In this document: positions 1 to 13,100 of the stretch, in pieces
Numbering within the stretch: the first letter of the stretch is position 1
How the letters are laid out: each line of letters opens with the position of its first letter
Assembly: GCF_015832195.1 (NCBI RefSeq)
Contig: NC_052018.1
Coordinates: 50,653,666-50,717,665 of the forward strand
Direction of reading: 5' to 3'
Source: Motacilla alba alba
Taxonomy: Eukaryota > Chordata > Aves > Passeriformes > Motacillidae
DNA length: 64,000 nt
Program-made: the position numbers and the translations under genes
The notes under the pieces: model-generated
The model's database searches: none
What the model was told of the DNA's origin: nothing
Seen by the model: only the letters and a program-made list of their open reading frames with translations

Positions 1-3000
1 TTAAAATTAGCAGTGGGCGAACTGTTTCGGTTAAAACAAGAATTGTCCTGGATTGGTGCCAATCCTCAAAATAAATTCAAGCCAATTTTATTTTTAAGTT
101 TTAAAAGTAATAAAAAGTAGTAAGCATGTGATGTATATATAGACATATGCATAGAGAATAGCTCAGGGATTAGAAAAAGATGTATTTCGCATCTGGAGCC
201 CTAGTTTTGCATATGCATGCAAGCAACTTTGCTCATGTGAATTTTCCCCTGGTACCATACACTATTTCCTGTCTAATCAGACAGCCATATATACAAAAGG
301 CTTCAGTGCATAAGGGTGCTATAACCTGCAGAACATCACCATTTGTGTATCTAGCGAAGAAAGATGACACTTGTTAGTAGGACAAAGCTGGCACTAATTA
401 AACCACATCCAGCACATCAACTCCACTTTCTGGATGCAGAGTCATCCCCAAATATTGTGTTAGGAAGTACAGCCAGCCCTGCCTACAGCAGGATGTGGCT
501 TCCAAATATCACAAGTTGCATATAATTTATTGTGTAAATTAAAGCAGGGGGATGAAGGGTGGGAGGGATGAGGCTTCACTGGGCTGTGGCCTCAGAGAGG
601 AAGATCAGTTTGGTTTACATGGGGAGCATAGGGGTTATTTTGAGGAGTTGGAGGAAGGGAATGTTGTCCATGTACATTATTTCACACATCATAAACTTCA
701 TTTCTTGGAGATTTTTTTAGCAGCCCAGAAACAGCTCATTCCCATGTAGGGTTTAAGAGCACCAAGCTGTTAACATAAGGCTTGGGGCTTTTGTTTGGAT
801 TATTTTGTTTTCATCTTCACCCTTCATCTTCAGTGGCTGTATGGGGTGTTTACTCCTTCAGTCTTGTGAGGGTGTGATAGTCACACGTGAGGCGAGGGTG
901 TGAGGATGGCTATCTTTAGTTTAGACTGACTGCCTGAACTTTGATGAAAATTGTTTCCCTGCTTTGGCAGCTCTGACCTGGCCTGTGCAGTGACACATAG
1001 TACTACCTAGCACACCCAGACATCTCACTCCTGTATGATTTATCTTCTTAGGAACAGGCCAACAGGGATATTGTACAGAGTGAACCATAACCTCTCTGGA
1101 AAATACACATTTTTTACAACCTCGTGCACACTTTGACAACAATTGTCTTTTTTTTACACCAAACTTTTGGCCCTCCACAGCTCTTTTTTAGATATATCTT
1201 CTAGAATGGAAAGAGAACTTTACAGCCACCTTCTTTCCAATTCACCATGAACATTCTTCACCCATTCCTGTTCTTCTAATAGTACCGTATCTGGGTGTGG
1301 ATGAACAATGGAGCTTGCTAGAAGGGGCCCCCAAAGATAAAGTTCTAACTGTTGGACTTGTGTGATAATGTCTTGAAAATGCCAACACACATGAAAAGTT
1401 GCTTTTGTGGCTGTAAGGAAAGGCTGGATAAATTCCTTGAAGTTCATGCAAGTATTGGCAAATCAGTTTTGTACCAGCTATCCTACCTGAGGACCTCCCT
1501 GGAACAAGCTGAGTTGCAACACTTAAATGCATATTAATTGGGACATATGGTCTAGTATTTAAGCAAAGGCATGCATTTGTTTGGCCAGAATGTTCAGGTA
1601 ATACTTAAGGTCGAAGCCTTCATGGGTCTGATGAAATTTGTGATCAGCTGATGGAAATGTTTACCTTACAATAAACTTGAAAGACTGTCCTGCACAGAAG
1701 TGACACACAGGAGTTTGTTGTTGGGCGTCTCTGTGAAAGCAGCTGCAGTGTCTGTATGTGTTTTGTTACCCCCAAGTCCCTTGCAAAAGACTGACAGACC
1801 TCTGAGGCATTGCCCTGAAGAAAGGCTGGTACAACATTCATCTTGCTTGATGCAGACATGCAGAGGAAGGCGTCTTCCTGGAGCCTGCCAACCGCAGGCT
1901 GTCATGCTGCATCTCTGATGGGCTCTGTGGAAGAGAGGTCATCTATTTCAGCCCCTGAACATCACTGATCCTCTATCTCCCTGTTTCATTAACTGTATGA
2001 CTCTCCCTCAGTGGCAGTGGGATGGTGTGAACTGCATTTGTTTGGTCTTGCACAATGAAGATCAGATGAGACCAGTGAGGAAGACCACCTGCTCCAGACC
2101 ACGCAATAAATAAGTCCAAACTGAGCAATCCATCATGGAAGCCCTTATACTGCCTGTGAATGAAGGCAGACTGGGGAGTACCAAGGGGATGGCTGTTGCA
2201 GGCTGAGCCCGTGGGCTGCACCAGTCATACTGGTAACCCTATGGTGAGAACATTCGTGTACACTCTATGATGAACAGTCTGCCTACTCTATTTGATGTTA
2301 TGGACACATGGGAGAATCAGTGGAAGCAAAATGTATCAGGATCTCTTTTTTCATGTCTGCAAACCCAAGAATTATAACTATTTATCTTAGGTTCATTAGG
2401 TGACTCATTGTGTTACGCATTTAATAGAGTTCACATGGACAATGTTACTTCTCTTTTCAATAAGTAGTTTACAAGAGCTGTTCATGTCATACAAGACACA
2501 AACAGTCTGTCTGTAAGTTAGTATCTTAGATCCTCATCAACTTTGTCACATTTTCTTGTTTTCAAATTCCTCATTTTAAAAATATGAGTCAACATAAATA
2601 GCTTTGAATCTTTGTTACCTTATTAACCAATGATGGGTGACTCTGCTCATAAAGTATTTACATAGACAACAGTCTTGTGCCGGTAATGTATTTTCACATT
2701 ACTTAGTAATTTAAAACATGTCAAACCTTTCCAAATAGTAGAAACAATCCAAACATGAAACTGATGTTGACCTTAAAAGGTTGCTGCTTTTTATTTTAAG
2801 TCAAGCAACAATCATTACCACAGATTATTCACAGTACATTCTTCATACAACTCTTTATCAGCAATGCCCACAAATAGAGCTCTAAATGGTAAGAGATAAA
2901 GTAGATGGAAAGGGATGATATTACATCAGCAGCATGACCTGTAAGGGAGTTTGTGGAAGACCATATGGAAAATATATAATTTAACATTTAGTATTACATG

Positions 3001-4949
3001 TTAATAGGTTAAGTCAATTATATACATGTCTATTTTAAAAAGCTACTGAGTTCTGTGTTTGACTGAATCTGCATCTGATCATTCTTTGCATCATGAGAGT
3101 GTGCATGAGTATACAAATGCATCTATTTATAATGACTATGTATACATATGCATGAAGGTTTTTATATCATTTATGTGTGTATTGGATATCATTTTTTTTT
3201 TTCTGTTTTCAAATCCTGCTTCTGTTGTTAGAGGACCAGGTGATGGTATAGAGAGCATTTAGTGTTTGTTCCGAAGTACAGCATGTGTGTACTATAAACT
3301 AGGTGACCTGGACTTTTTTTTTTCCCATGGTGATTAGTAGAAACAAATTTCAGCTCCCCAAGTCACAGGACACAGCCATAGTAGGAGCTGGAGCAAGTGA
3401 AAGAATAGACAAATTTAACATTCTTATTTATCATATGGATATTTATATGATACATGATATTTTTTCAGTGTGTTCAGTGGCAAAAGATGGTAGTCCTTTG
3501 GCAGACACTTAGTCCATTCAGCCAACTAACTATTTACAATGCTTTACTTTTGAAAAAAAAAGAAAGAACAATAACAAAAATTCACAACAGTCTACTGTTT
3601 CTTCCTGTCTCCCAGAACACTTTTTCAGGGTCAGCCGTGTGACTTGGAGAGCTCTTCACTAAAGGTAATATCTTAATCACACCAGTCCCTGCAGACTGGA
3701 GCAGATCAAAGAAACAAAAAACCTCTGTCATGAACTAGACAAAAAACATGATCACACTGTGCTTCTCAGGTGACTGGCAGGTGTTGAAGATTTTTGGGGC
3801 AGCATTTGAGACTAATTGCTCTTTCTGTACCTCAAGTTTGTTATATACTATAATATTGAAAAAAAAAGTCCTTTACAATATTTTCTTTTTCACTTGTATC
3901 TTTATATTTCACCTGTAGTGGCATGGAAATTAAATACAGTATTTTCTAGAGGACATGTAATACCATGTAAGAATGAATATCAGTATTTAAAGCCATAGGG
4001 GTGGTGAAAATTTTCACTATGGATTTTACCTTTTTTCCCCCCTCTGTTTTTAAAATTTTACCATTATTATTCAGACTTTGACAGCTTTTCATCATGACCA
4101 AAATATATAACATGCAGGAAAATATTCATATTTGCTTCAAAGTTCTTTTAAAATAAGCAGAGACATTGTTATTTGCCCTAATATGTAAAGTAACATTGTC
4201 TGTTATGTTATAAATCAAGTCAACTCACACTGAACCTGATAGAAGGGCAGGGCCTTTGATGGCTATAGTGAGAGGGATGAAGGGCATAAGGCATCTGCAG
4301 TGATTTTTTTGAAAATACCAGTACTTGACCCAAGGGCAGAGAGCAGCACAGACCAGACCCCTCAGGTGGAGGAGTGTCAGCTTCTAGAATGAGACAGGCT
4401 AATCCCTTCCTGTAATGGACTTTTTATCTTAGTATTAATATCAAAGGTATACTTCTATTTTTCATTTTATTTTCATGTCTGTCAGAGACAGCCTTTTTCA
4501 CAATGCTGGTAAGTGTTCTGATCTTAGGTTAGAGTTTGGATGATGAGACTAGTAAAGTGTTTAAAGGTCTTTGTTGGATCAAGTTCTTGGAAGAGAACAT
4601 ATGTGGCTGTTCTGATTTTTTTAATGTTGTAAGTTGTTATAAAATTTATGATCTAGAAAATCTCACACTGAAATAAAACTTTCTATAGAGACACATATTG
4701 TAATCATGGCGTTTAGCAGGGACAGCAGTTACAGAACAGCACAATAGTTTTAGGTGTAGAATAAGGTAGAACTGTGTGTTCAGATGAACTTTTTTTAAGG
4801 GCTGGGGAAAATACCTACTTGTCCAACACTCCTATTCTTCTAAAGGAAAGTCCAGTTTTCCTTACTTTGCTTATCGTTCCAAGCCTATTCCGTATGGTTG
4901 CTCTTGGCTTGGCTTGGATTTGCAAGACATGAGGCAGCTTCAAACAGAA
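1..4949. other. Unique AT-rich non-coding DNA
   Basis: No gene, RNA gene or recognisable transposon is visible. All open stretches are short and unlike any known family. The interval 541-680 is locally G-rich on the + strand and 1720-2220 is somewhat richer in G+C, but neither carries a pattern I can name. A run of 11 T occurs at 3192-3202. The stretch at 1415-1450 faintly resembles the tail of an ancient CR1 but is too short to call. Intergenic or intronic DNA is the simplest reading. Confidence 0.7.
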
Positions 4950-5166
4950 TGCAAGGGTGACAGAGCACTGGAACAGGCTGTCCAGAAAGACTGTGGAGTC
5001 TCCCTCTCTAGAGATATTCAAAACCCACCAGGACATGATCTTGCAAAACCTGCTCTAGGTAAGGCTGCTTTAGCAGGGAGTTGAACTAGATGATCACCAA
5101 AGGTCCTGTCCAGCCCCAGCCATTCTGTGACCCTGTGATTCCATGATTCCGTGGTTTTGTGATTAT
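4950..5166 (+). mobile_element. CR1 LINE, 5'-truncated 3' end
   Basis: This is the last part of a CR1 non-LTR retrotransposon in sense orientation. It starts in sequence for the ORF2 C-terminus (an acagagcactggaacaggct block near 4961) and runs through the 3' UTR block about an agttgaactagatgatc core at 5080-5097. It ends in degenerate octamers beginning with attctgtg at 5122 and drifting into gattccatgattccgtgg. The wording around the tail (ctgctttagcaggg) is typical of one group of avian CR1 subfamilies. The copy is heavily 5'-truncated, as most CR1 insertions are, and its reading frame is broken, so it is inert. The 5' limit is approximate. Confidence 0.9.
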
Positions 5167-7439
5167 ATGAATTGATGGTACACTATTTTATTTCAATGTG
5201 GAAAATCATCACATAGGAAGAAGCCTAGTAAGTATCCTTCACAGTAGAGTTCTCCTTGCTATAAATTAAGAAGGCCAAAGGCTGCTTCTTATTGAACATG
5301 GCAAGAGCAGGACGTGGTGTGGTGTAACTGGAAGATTCCCATCTGTGGGGAGTCAGAGTGGCGCAAGGAGGGGAAGGTGGGACATAGGGCAAGGAGTTTG
5401 GAGCCTGCTGCAACTTCTGTTGGTCATGTGTGATAAATGACTGCAAATTATGGTCCCTTGACTTTTCCTCTTGTTACAGGTAGGAATTAAATCCTCCCAA
5501 TATATACTGAGTGAAACCTGACCCAATAAAGCAGACGCCATTCTCTCCCAAAACATATGGAGAGGAGTATCAGGAGGCTTTCATTATCGACTGAGTGGTA
5601 GAAGAATGAATGCTCCCCAAGCCAGTCCCAGCCTTCCCTTTGACCTGCCTGATTCCTTCAGTTGAAGGTGTGAAATCTTTCATACCATCTCCCCAATTTT
5701 TTCCAAGTTATCTACCGAGGATATGACAGGGATAAAACATGGGGTTAAACAACTTAGCCTAGTCCTTTCTCCTACTCCTAGAAATACCTATGATAACTTT
5801 GTTAAAACCTTTTTGAGCTCTGGCAGTGTACAGGCTAAGGCTCAACCAGTCATTCTACCTTTTGTTGTCAGTTCTTGAACTGTGGTGTAGTCTCTTGGAA
5901 TAAGAACTTTCTGGAGGAGAAGAGTGGTGGCATCAGTGGTTAAAAACAAAACCTATGTTAAAAGAGGTAGATGATTAAGACTGACAAGTGACATACTAAT
6001 GCCAGGATATAAGGCTGAATTACTTATCTTACTTATACATGATAATTTGGTCTTTGATTATATGTTCACATACTGTTTTAAGAGGACCCTTGCCTGATTC
6101 AGTGTACCTGATGTGCTGAACTCACATGACATACTAAACAATGTTCAGCTGCAGTCTCCTTGTTCAATGTGTGTCTGGATGGCTGGATGCTTTATTTACT
6201 GAATTCCTTCTAAACTTAGAATTATTAATTTCCTCACAGACATTGCTGTGGTATTTGTGGTGATATCAGAGAGCTTAAACAGCTAACTAGTACTTATCTT
6301 TGTCAGACTACTGTGAAACAAACTGGATTTATTTCCATTTAGAGATGAGGAACCAAAGCATGGACAGAATAGCTAGAATATATTCTCTGCTTTTTGAGCC
6401 TGATTTAAGGTCACTGAAACATTATTTTTAAGTACAGTATTTATTATGTGTTATTTATTATAAAAAGAATTGCAGGTGCCACCTTCACAAAGATTTCCTA
6501 GGATTGGTTCCAAAATCCATTGGAAATGTACTGAAGTATAGAGTCTTGAAAGCATCTTTCTTATGATAGTACTTCAAAGCAAGGTTTCTACTGCTATAGT
6601 TTGTGAGGTCCTCTCAGCAGAACTAAACATGGCTGATGGTCTGACTTCCACGTGTAGTGATAGTCTGTGTTTAGTTTTATTCATCATTTTAATGCCATGT
6701 TGCATTTAATGTCACCCAGATTTCCCCACTTACATTTGTTATTTGTAAAGGTTTTTGGTCTGCTTGCCCAGGATTTCCAAAATATGATTTTTCTAACCCT
6801 GAGGAAAGGCCCGAAATCTACTGTTTATCTGCCAAATGCTTACTTAGTGGAAAACAGGTAACAGGTGACCTTTCATCAATATCTGCCCCTCTTTCTGAAA
6901 TCAATTATGTTTATCTAATATGTTTTGATACAAATTGTCCATTCCTATATGCTTAAAAAGTTGAATTCCTTAGATATATTCCTTAGATAGATTCCTTAGA
7001 TCCTTAGATTCCTTAGTATTTGCAACCATTGTCCATAGTAAAAGGAAAGGTGTTTTCTTTCCTTTGAAGTTTGAAGTCATTTTATCATGCTTAAGAGACA
7101 GACAGTTTGCACTTTTACATGTGATGACACTGCATCATCTAGGGACAATAACCTTTGGATATAAAGGCCAGCAATTAAGGCAGGGCAAGAAGGCTGTGGA
7201 GTACCACAAGAAGGGCAGCATGTGGTAAATGAACCAGTATGAAGTTGATGGGTCATTATTTTTTAACACAGTTGATCTTGCACTGTGAATTGATATCAAA
7301 TCAGTGCTTTGGACCCTGTGGCAAGTATGAGAAACCCTCAAACTGGATTTTCAATTTCTTGGAGATGTGGCCTGGGATTTTACCCTGTGATTGTTACCAC
7401 AGGTAAACTAACATGTGTCACTGGTTTAGATCTTAATAG
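5167..7439. other. Unique non-coding DNA
   Basis: No gene is recognised. The interval contains a short tandem array at 6965-7016 and one exon-like segment at 6772-6857 with plausible splice signals, which is treated as a finding rather than a gene. The rest is ordinary AT-rich DNA. Confidence 0.65.
6965..7016 (+). repeat. Short imperfect tandem array of attccttagat
   Basis: The hexamer ccttag occurs five times within about 50 bases, in units of 8 to 13 bases built on attccttagat. The units differ in length, which suggests repeated slippage. No coding role is visible. Confidence 0.85.
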
Positions 7440-8420
7440 CAACTTCACAACCTCTCTTGGGCAACTTGTGTTGCTGCTTGGTCACCCTCACAGTGAAAAG
7501 GGTTTTCTGATGTTCGGGGGAAATGTCCTGTGTTTCAGTGTGGGCCTTTTGCCTCTGATCCTGTCACTGGGAACCATTGAAAAGACTCATCTCCAGCGTC
7601 TCTATACCTTCCTTTCAGGTATTTATGTATATGAGCCTGTGAGCCTTCTTCAAGCTGAAAATTCCCAGCTCCTTCAGCTCTTCCTTATAGGAGAGATGCT
7701 TTTCCTTATAGGGAGAGACCCTTAATAATTAGGAGGTTCCCATCAACCTATTTTTCCAGGCTTTTGCGGTCCCTCTCAGCGACAGTATGACCCTCTTATT
7801 CATCAGCCATTTCCCCCAGTTTTGTGTTATCTGAAAGCTTGCTGGGCTTACACGCTGTTCCATCATCCAGGTAATTAATGAAGATGTCAAATAGGATCAG
7901 AACCAACTATGGCCCCTGAGGTACCCCACTAGCTACCAACCTCCAACTGGACTTCATGCCAGTGATCATCACCCTCTGGGTCTGGCAGTTTACAAAGTTT
8001 TCACTTCACTGTCTGCTCAGCTAGCCCATACTTCATCAAATTCTGTAGGGGAATCCCATGGGAGAGAGTGGCTAAAGCCTTTCTGATGTCAAGGCAGAAA
8101 ATAGCCACTGCTCTCCCCTGGTCTACCATGGCAGTCATCTCGTCACAAAAAGCTATCAGGTGGTTTGAGCATGACTTGCCATTTGTTAATGTTGACCATT
8201 CCTCATCACTTTCTCATCCTTCACATGCCCAGGAGTGGTCTCCAGGACCAGCTGCTCCATCATGTTCCTAGGAGTTGAGGCAAAGCTGACCTGCCTTGTA
8301 GCTCCCTGGCTCCTTCTTGAAGGTGAAAAAGGAACTTGCTTTTCTCCAGTCTTTGGGGACCTTTCCCAGTCACTATGGTCAACCAAAGATCATCACAAGT
8401 AGATCAAAGACTATTGAGAG
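7440..8420 (-). mobile_element. CR1 LINE fragment with reverse-transcriptase region, internally deleted
   Basis: On the minus strand this segment encodes a decayed part of CR1 ORF2. Between 8386 and 8186 the translation shows the fingers of a non-LTR reverse transcriptase, including a match to the family block RPVSL (here RQVSFAS) followed by MEQLVLE and HVKDEKV. Further on (about 8000-7830) come the degenerate counterparts of the family's GVPQG and FADDTKL blocks. The segment then passes to the ORF2 C-terminal part (LKELGIFSLKK at about 7660-7640) and into the region preceding the 3' UTR, ending near 7440 without octamers. The distance between the polymerase and C-terminal parts is shorter than in full elements, so an internal deletion is likely near 7700, where a 21-base duplication sits. 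Stops and frameshifts make it inactive. Both limits are approximate. Confidence 0.85.
7681..7722. repeat. 21-base tandem duplication inside CR1
   Basis: Two adjacent copies begin with ttccttatag at 7681 and 7702 and differ at several bases. The duplication lies at the point where the CR1 copy appears to have lost internal sequence, so it may mark the repair of that deletion. Confidence 0.7.
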
Positions 8421-9593
8421 TTTTGAACAGGCTTTAAAAGATTATAGCCGTAAGGTGAACACAGCATAATTGTTCAATTTAATCTCAGTAGCCCTTTATC
8501 CAATGAAGACAAAACTGAAGGTTTTTACTATTGCAGTTAAAAAAAAGATTAAGCAGGTGGAGAAAAAAAAACCCCTCAATATAACTGCAGAATTGAAGTT
8601 ATTTTTTTGCTTTAAATTTGATTATTTTGATATATTTGTCATGCTATCTTGTGCAATTCTGATGACTACAGTACTGATGATAAAAATAAAACCTGGCATT
8701 TGCTGTTTAAATCTGAACAAATTTTGCTTTTGTTTTCAAGTTTGAACAAATCTTGGTGTTTTATTAAAATAAATTGGTTGTGAAATGAGTGTTGGAGCAG
8801 ATTATTTTCCAGGCCCTGCTGATTCTGTTTATTATCAATATTTGCTGAAAGTAATCTAAGTCTTGCTCAGCTGTAACCAGAAAGTTACTTCACTGTTCAA
8901 ATATTGACAGTGGTTAGGCAGAAAGTTCTAGTTTATTCTAGTCTCTTGATTTTGCCATTTTATTATAGACCTACATTTGTAATGATAAGGTTATGGATCA
9001 TTTTTTTTTAATATGAGTAATAGATGACACTTGAAAGTTTGTTTTTGTCTAAGATTTCCTTGGGTTATCTCAACCTTATTTCTTTTATTATAAAACTGAT
9101 CTATCTGATGATATTTCTCTACTTCCTGTCATTTCTTATGACAGTAAAACAATATTTTTTTCTAAGTGATTTTGGACACTGGTGTTCTGACTTCATATTG
9201 AAAAACAAAAAGTTATTTTGTTGGAAGCCTACATGAAGATCCAGTTTAGAAATGTAAGATTGTACCAAGGAGCTGTGGCAGAGAATATGCATCCTTTAGC
9301 AGCATCACACATGCTGAGTGATTACATCCAATCTCAATCATCCTTTCCACTCGTTCTGTGTCTGTTATGACATCCTAATGAAGAATTTTTGAATTTTCTT
9401 GATACTTTGATATAGCCACTGCTCCATAATGTCTTTGGTGCCAGAAAGGGACATACATACAGTTCAGAGACAGAAGATCTTACCTGTCTTACAACAAACT
9501 ACCCCAGCACTGAAAATTTATTTAACACTCCTTTCAACATGCACAGTGTGAGTAAATATGTAAATTAATATATAGAGAGGCTTCTAACAGATA
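8421..9593. other. Unique AT-rich non-coding DNA
   Basis: No gene or repeat family is recognised. The + strand is T-rich between about 8990 and 9240. Its open stretches have the leucine, isoleucine and phenylalanine bias expected from translated T-rich DNA. Confidence 0.65.
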
Positions 9594-9990
9594 ATCAGAA
9601 TAGAACAGAATTCCAGAGTCTTTTAGGTTGGAGAAAACCTTTATGATCATCAAATCCAACCCTTTACTCAGCACTGCCAAGGCCACACTAAAGCATGTCC
9701 CAAACTCCCCATCTACACATTTTTTTAACACTTTCAGAGATGGTGACTGCACCACTTCTCTTGGCAGCTTCTTTCAGGGCTGAACAACCTTTTCCACAAA
9801 GAAATTTTTCCTAACATCCAACTTAAACCTCCACTAGTGCAAATTGAGGCCCTGTGCTCTTGTCCTATCATCTGGGAGAACCCTCACTTCACTACAACCC
9901 TCACTTTACTACAACCTCCTTTCAGGTAGGTAGTTGTGATAAGTGAGTGATAAGGTCTCCCCTGAGCCTGCTTTTCTCCAGGCAAATGTG
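9594..9990 (-). mobile_element. CR1 LINE 3' end, minus orientation
   Basis: Read on the minus strand, this is the C-terminal part of CR1 ORF2 followed by the 3' UTR. In + orientation it begins with the complement of the tail (agaatagaacagaattccag at about 9598), then the complement of the gggttggactcgatgatc block (gatcatcaaatccaaccc near 9645). It ends near a tttctccaggc block at 9972, which encodes the LFSLEKR-type motif of the family. It is 5'-truncated with several indels, including a 17-base duplication at 9879-9912. It is an old, inactive insertion. The subfamily resembles the one at 42816-43216. Confidence 0.88.
9879..9912. repeat. 17-base tandem duplication within CR1
   Basis: The units aaccctcacttcactac and aaccctcactttactac lie side by side and differ by one base. 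Related CR1 copies have one such unit, so this is a post-insertion local duplication. Confidence 0.85.
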
Positions 9991-10111
9991 TTTTGTGTTC
10001 AATTCCTAGGATCGTCATTGATACTCAAGAGGGAATTTGCCCTTTTGTCTTCAAAATGTGCTCCTCTACACTACCTAAGAGGATAAATGCAATACTTTTA
10101 CTTTTCTTAGT

Positions 10112-10136
10112 GGGGGGGGGGGGGGGGGGGGGGGGG
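10112..10136 (+). repeat. Homopolymer run of 25 G
   Basis: An uninterrupted run of 25 guanines sits in otherwise AT-rich DNA. It could fold as a G-quadruplex on the + strand, or as an i-motif on the minus strand. Length is likely to be polymorphic and prone to sequencing error. It follows the CR1 copy ending at 9990 by about 120 bases but is not part of it. Confidence 0.9.
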
Positions 10137-13100
10137 ATGACAATTAAACAAACAACCTTGAATTCTGCTCACAATGCCTTTTTCTTTGGCTTACTCAGAG
10201 TATTTGACCAATTCTCTGCTATTCAGGAAGGCAGTTACACAAATTTTAGCCACTGTCATGTAGAGTCATAACCAAAAACTTCTTCTTTACAGTTACTTGA
10301 GAGCTATGTTTAAAATGTTAGCATCCAGTCAGCAAAGAAAACTGCATGTGGTTTGGTTGACTAAGCTCACAAAAGAAATGGTGGAGAGTCATAAAAAGGC
10401 CATAAAAGCCATAAGGTCATAAAAACATCAAAATTGTAAATATATTATCAGAAATGTTTCATAGCTACTTAAAGAGTAGCTAGATAGTATGCACTACTAA
10501 TAAATTTCCTTTGCTATGAATAGATCCATAAATTTGACTGATGAACCTCAAAGGAGTGTTATGGGCTTCACAACAGAGACTAAGTAGTACTTTATTTCAA
10601 AAGTACATAACTTAGTGGAATTGTACGGACTGAACAGTTTATTCAGTCAAAGTTAGAGTACCAAAATCTGGCCATTCATGCATTAGGGTCAGATCTAGCC
10701 TCCCTTTGACCTCAGTAGGAGTTTTGCCATTTGCTTCAATGAAAGAAGAATCAAGATATCAGTGCTTTAAAATGGTTCAATAGGGAGTGTCATTGAAATG
10801 CTAATGTACATGTTCTCTTAATCTGAACTTCCCATCTCCCCATTCAGAGCTGTTTGGAGAGAGTTTTATTATGGGTTGTTACTCTGGACCCGTGTTAGAC
10901 ACAGATTTTTGTATGCTCATTGGAGAAATATCCTGTAGTACAGGGGAATACACCTTCAAATTTTCTAAGTATAACTCTAATCTAGTGAGTTTGGTCTAAA
11001 AAGCAACCAAGCTTTGCTGTATCACCAAGACTGAGCAAAGGTGAAGCTAACTATGCTGTTGAGTAGAGTATGTTCACTTAACACTTAGTGTGACCTGACC
11101 CGGTTTGTGTCATGAAAAAGAAGATGTTTCAGGTATTCAATTGCCAGGAGACACTACTTGCAATGGTTTCATATAACATTTAAAGCTACTAGAGCTGCAA
11201 AAGCTTTGCATAGTGAAAACAGAAGTTTAAGCTAATGTATTTGATATAAATTTCATTCTTTGTGGATCAAATGTCATCAGCACAAGTGAGTGGGTAAGCC
11301 AAAAAGGCTCCATTTTGTTAAAATCAAACCATGCCTGTCTTTCTCCTGCCTACCTACAAACCCCCTTCCTATTGCAAATCTGTGGCTTTCTCTTCCTCCT
11401 CACCAGCAACAGTAATTATTTACACCAAACCAGTTTCACTGGGGAGCAGACTTAACCTGTTCAGCTTGCTTGAGATCTTGAAAAGCAGTCTAGAGCTTTC
11501 AGCTGCAGACAACAGGCCAGCCTACATACATCTTCTGGGCCCAGTCAGGAGTGGACGCACACACAGATGGTTCCAGGCAGGAAACGCACACCTTCTGACT
11601 GGTGGCTTTGAGGCAGTCTTTCATCTCAGCCTCTGAGGGGGACAAACCTCAGCATCACTCTCATTGGGAAAAGACCAAAGGAATTATTTTGTGAGAGATG
11701 TGTTATACAGGCCCACCTCAGGTATTTCCCAGCGCTCTTTGAATACAGCAGACAAGATGAAAGAAAGCAAAGCAACACCTTTGCTCCCACCCCCCAAAGA
11801 GAACCAACCCAACAACTCCCCACCCACCCAACAAAACACCTACCAAAAAAATTAAAATCTAATTGCAACCACTTAATGGTGTAGTGATGGAAGAAAAGAG
11901 CTAAACGGATTAGCTCAAACACTTAACTTTTGCCTTACTAGGTACTGATTCAGTTGCATCACTGGGACATAAGAAGGGCCCTTCAGTTCAGGTTAGAGTC
12001 TGTTACTATTGCATATGGCAATTGTTACAAATTTAACCTTTGTTCTGGGTGTGTAGTAAGCAAATTAAAAAGACAGATAGCTTGCTCATTGTTATTAAAG
12101 CACTAATAATAATATCTCTTATTTCCCTATCAGTAGTATTTTAATTGCCAAGGACACATAGCAAGTCACAATGCCACCTACACATTTTTCAGGGACCAGA
12201 GGTTGCATCCTTACACAAGCTTGCTTACTCTCCAATAACTATCCATACTGTTTAGTGTTTAACCTACTTTCTGGCATGGGTTTGGCCTTGCTCCTCTGAT
12301 GTGTCCTAGACACAACTTGGGAAGAAGTATGGCCAACCACCTGCTATTGACTGCTGAATGGCTGAAGTTCCCATGTCCGAGGTTGGCAGGGAGGCAGAAG
12401 AAGCCAAAAAAAAAGTGTGAAAATCATGAGTTCACATTTATTCTTGAGAACAGAGAATGATCCCTAAATAGTTTTGTTTACTTGACTAATTTAGAGTATA
12501 AATTCCACTGTCATGATACTTGTAATTCCCATTAGAATGTCTTGGTCTTTCAATACCAATAATTCTCTGTAAAGAAGCAGAGGTTAGAAAAGCTTTCATA
12601 GGGCTAAGAAAACATGTTCATGCTACTTATATCCTCTTTCTGTACTTTTGGCCACAAGTCATTTTGTGCAGGTGAAGAGGACTACAAGTGCATAAAAGCA
12701 GTTTTATAAGTCAAGAGGATGCAAAAGATCCTGGATGGTCCTGGGCCACAGTGAAATTTAAAAGAGAGATGTAATTTCATGCACTTCAATTCAGTGCACA
12801 TTACCAAACTGGAAGAATTGTTGGGGGCCCTTTGAGTGTACTGAGCACTTTTCCAGGTGATCCATATATACCTGTATGCTTCCACCGATGATTGTAGAGC
12901 GATGTCTTTCACGACCACTTGTTTTTAGATGATAGTTGAAGTAATTTTCCTAGTAGCACAACTCTTCCTAAGATCCAGCATGAGTCCATGAGTCTGTGAG
13001 GAATGCTACTTCCGCTCTTATTAAAACACTGCTTGCAAGCACTGCAAGCCCTTGTGCTTGTCTTGGAAAACTCCCCATTGAGTAACTTTGCTGAGCAGGA

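Noticed and set aside
1415..1460. Ancient CR1 tail (aggctggataaattccttga)
   Set aside because: Only one block of about 20 bases is similar, and no neighbouring CR1 block follows in order.
7309..7725. 138-codon open stretch on +
   Set aside because: Most of it is antisense to a CR1 ORF2 copy, so it is a shadow of the transposon.
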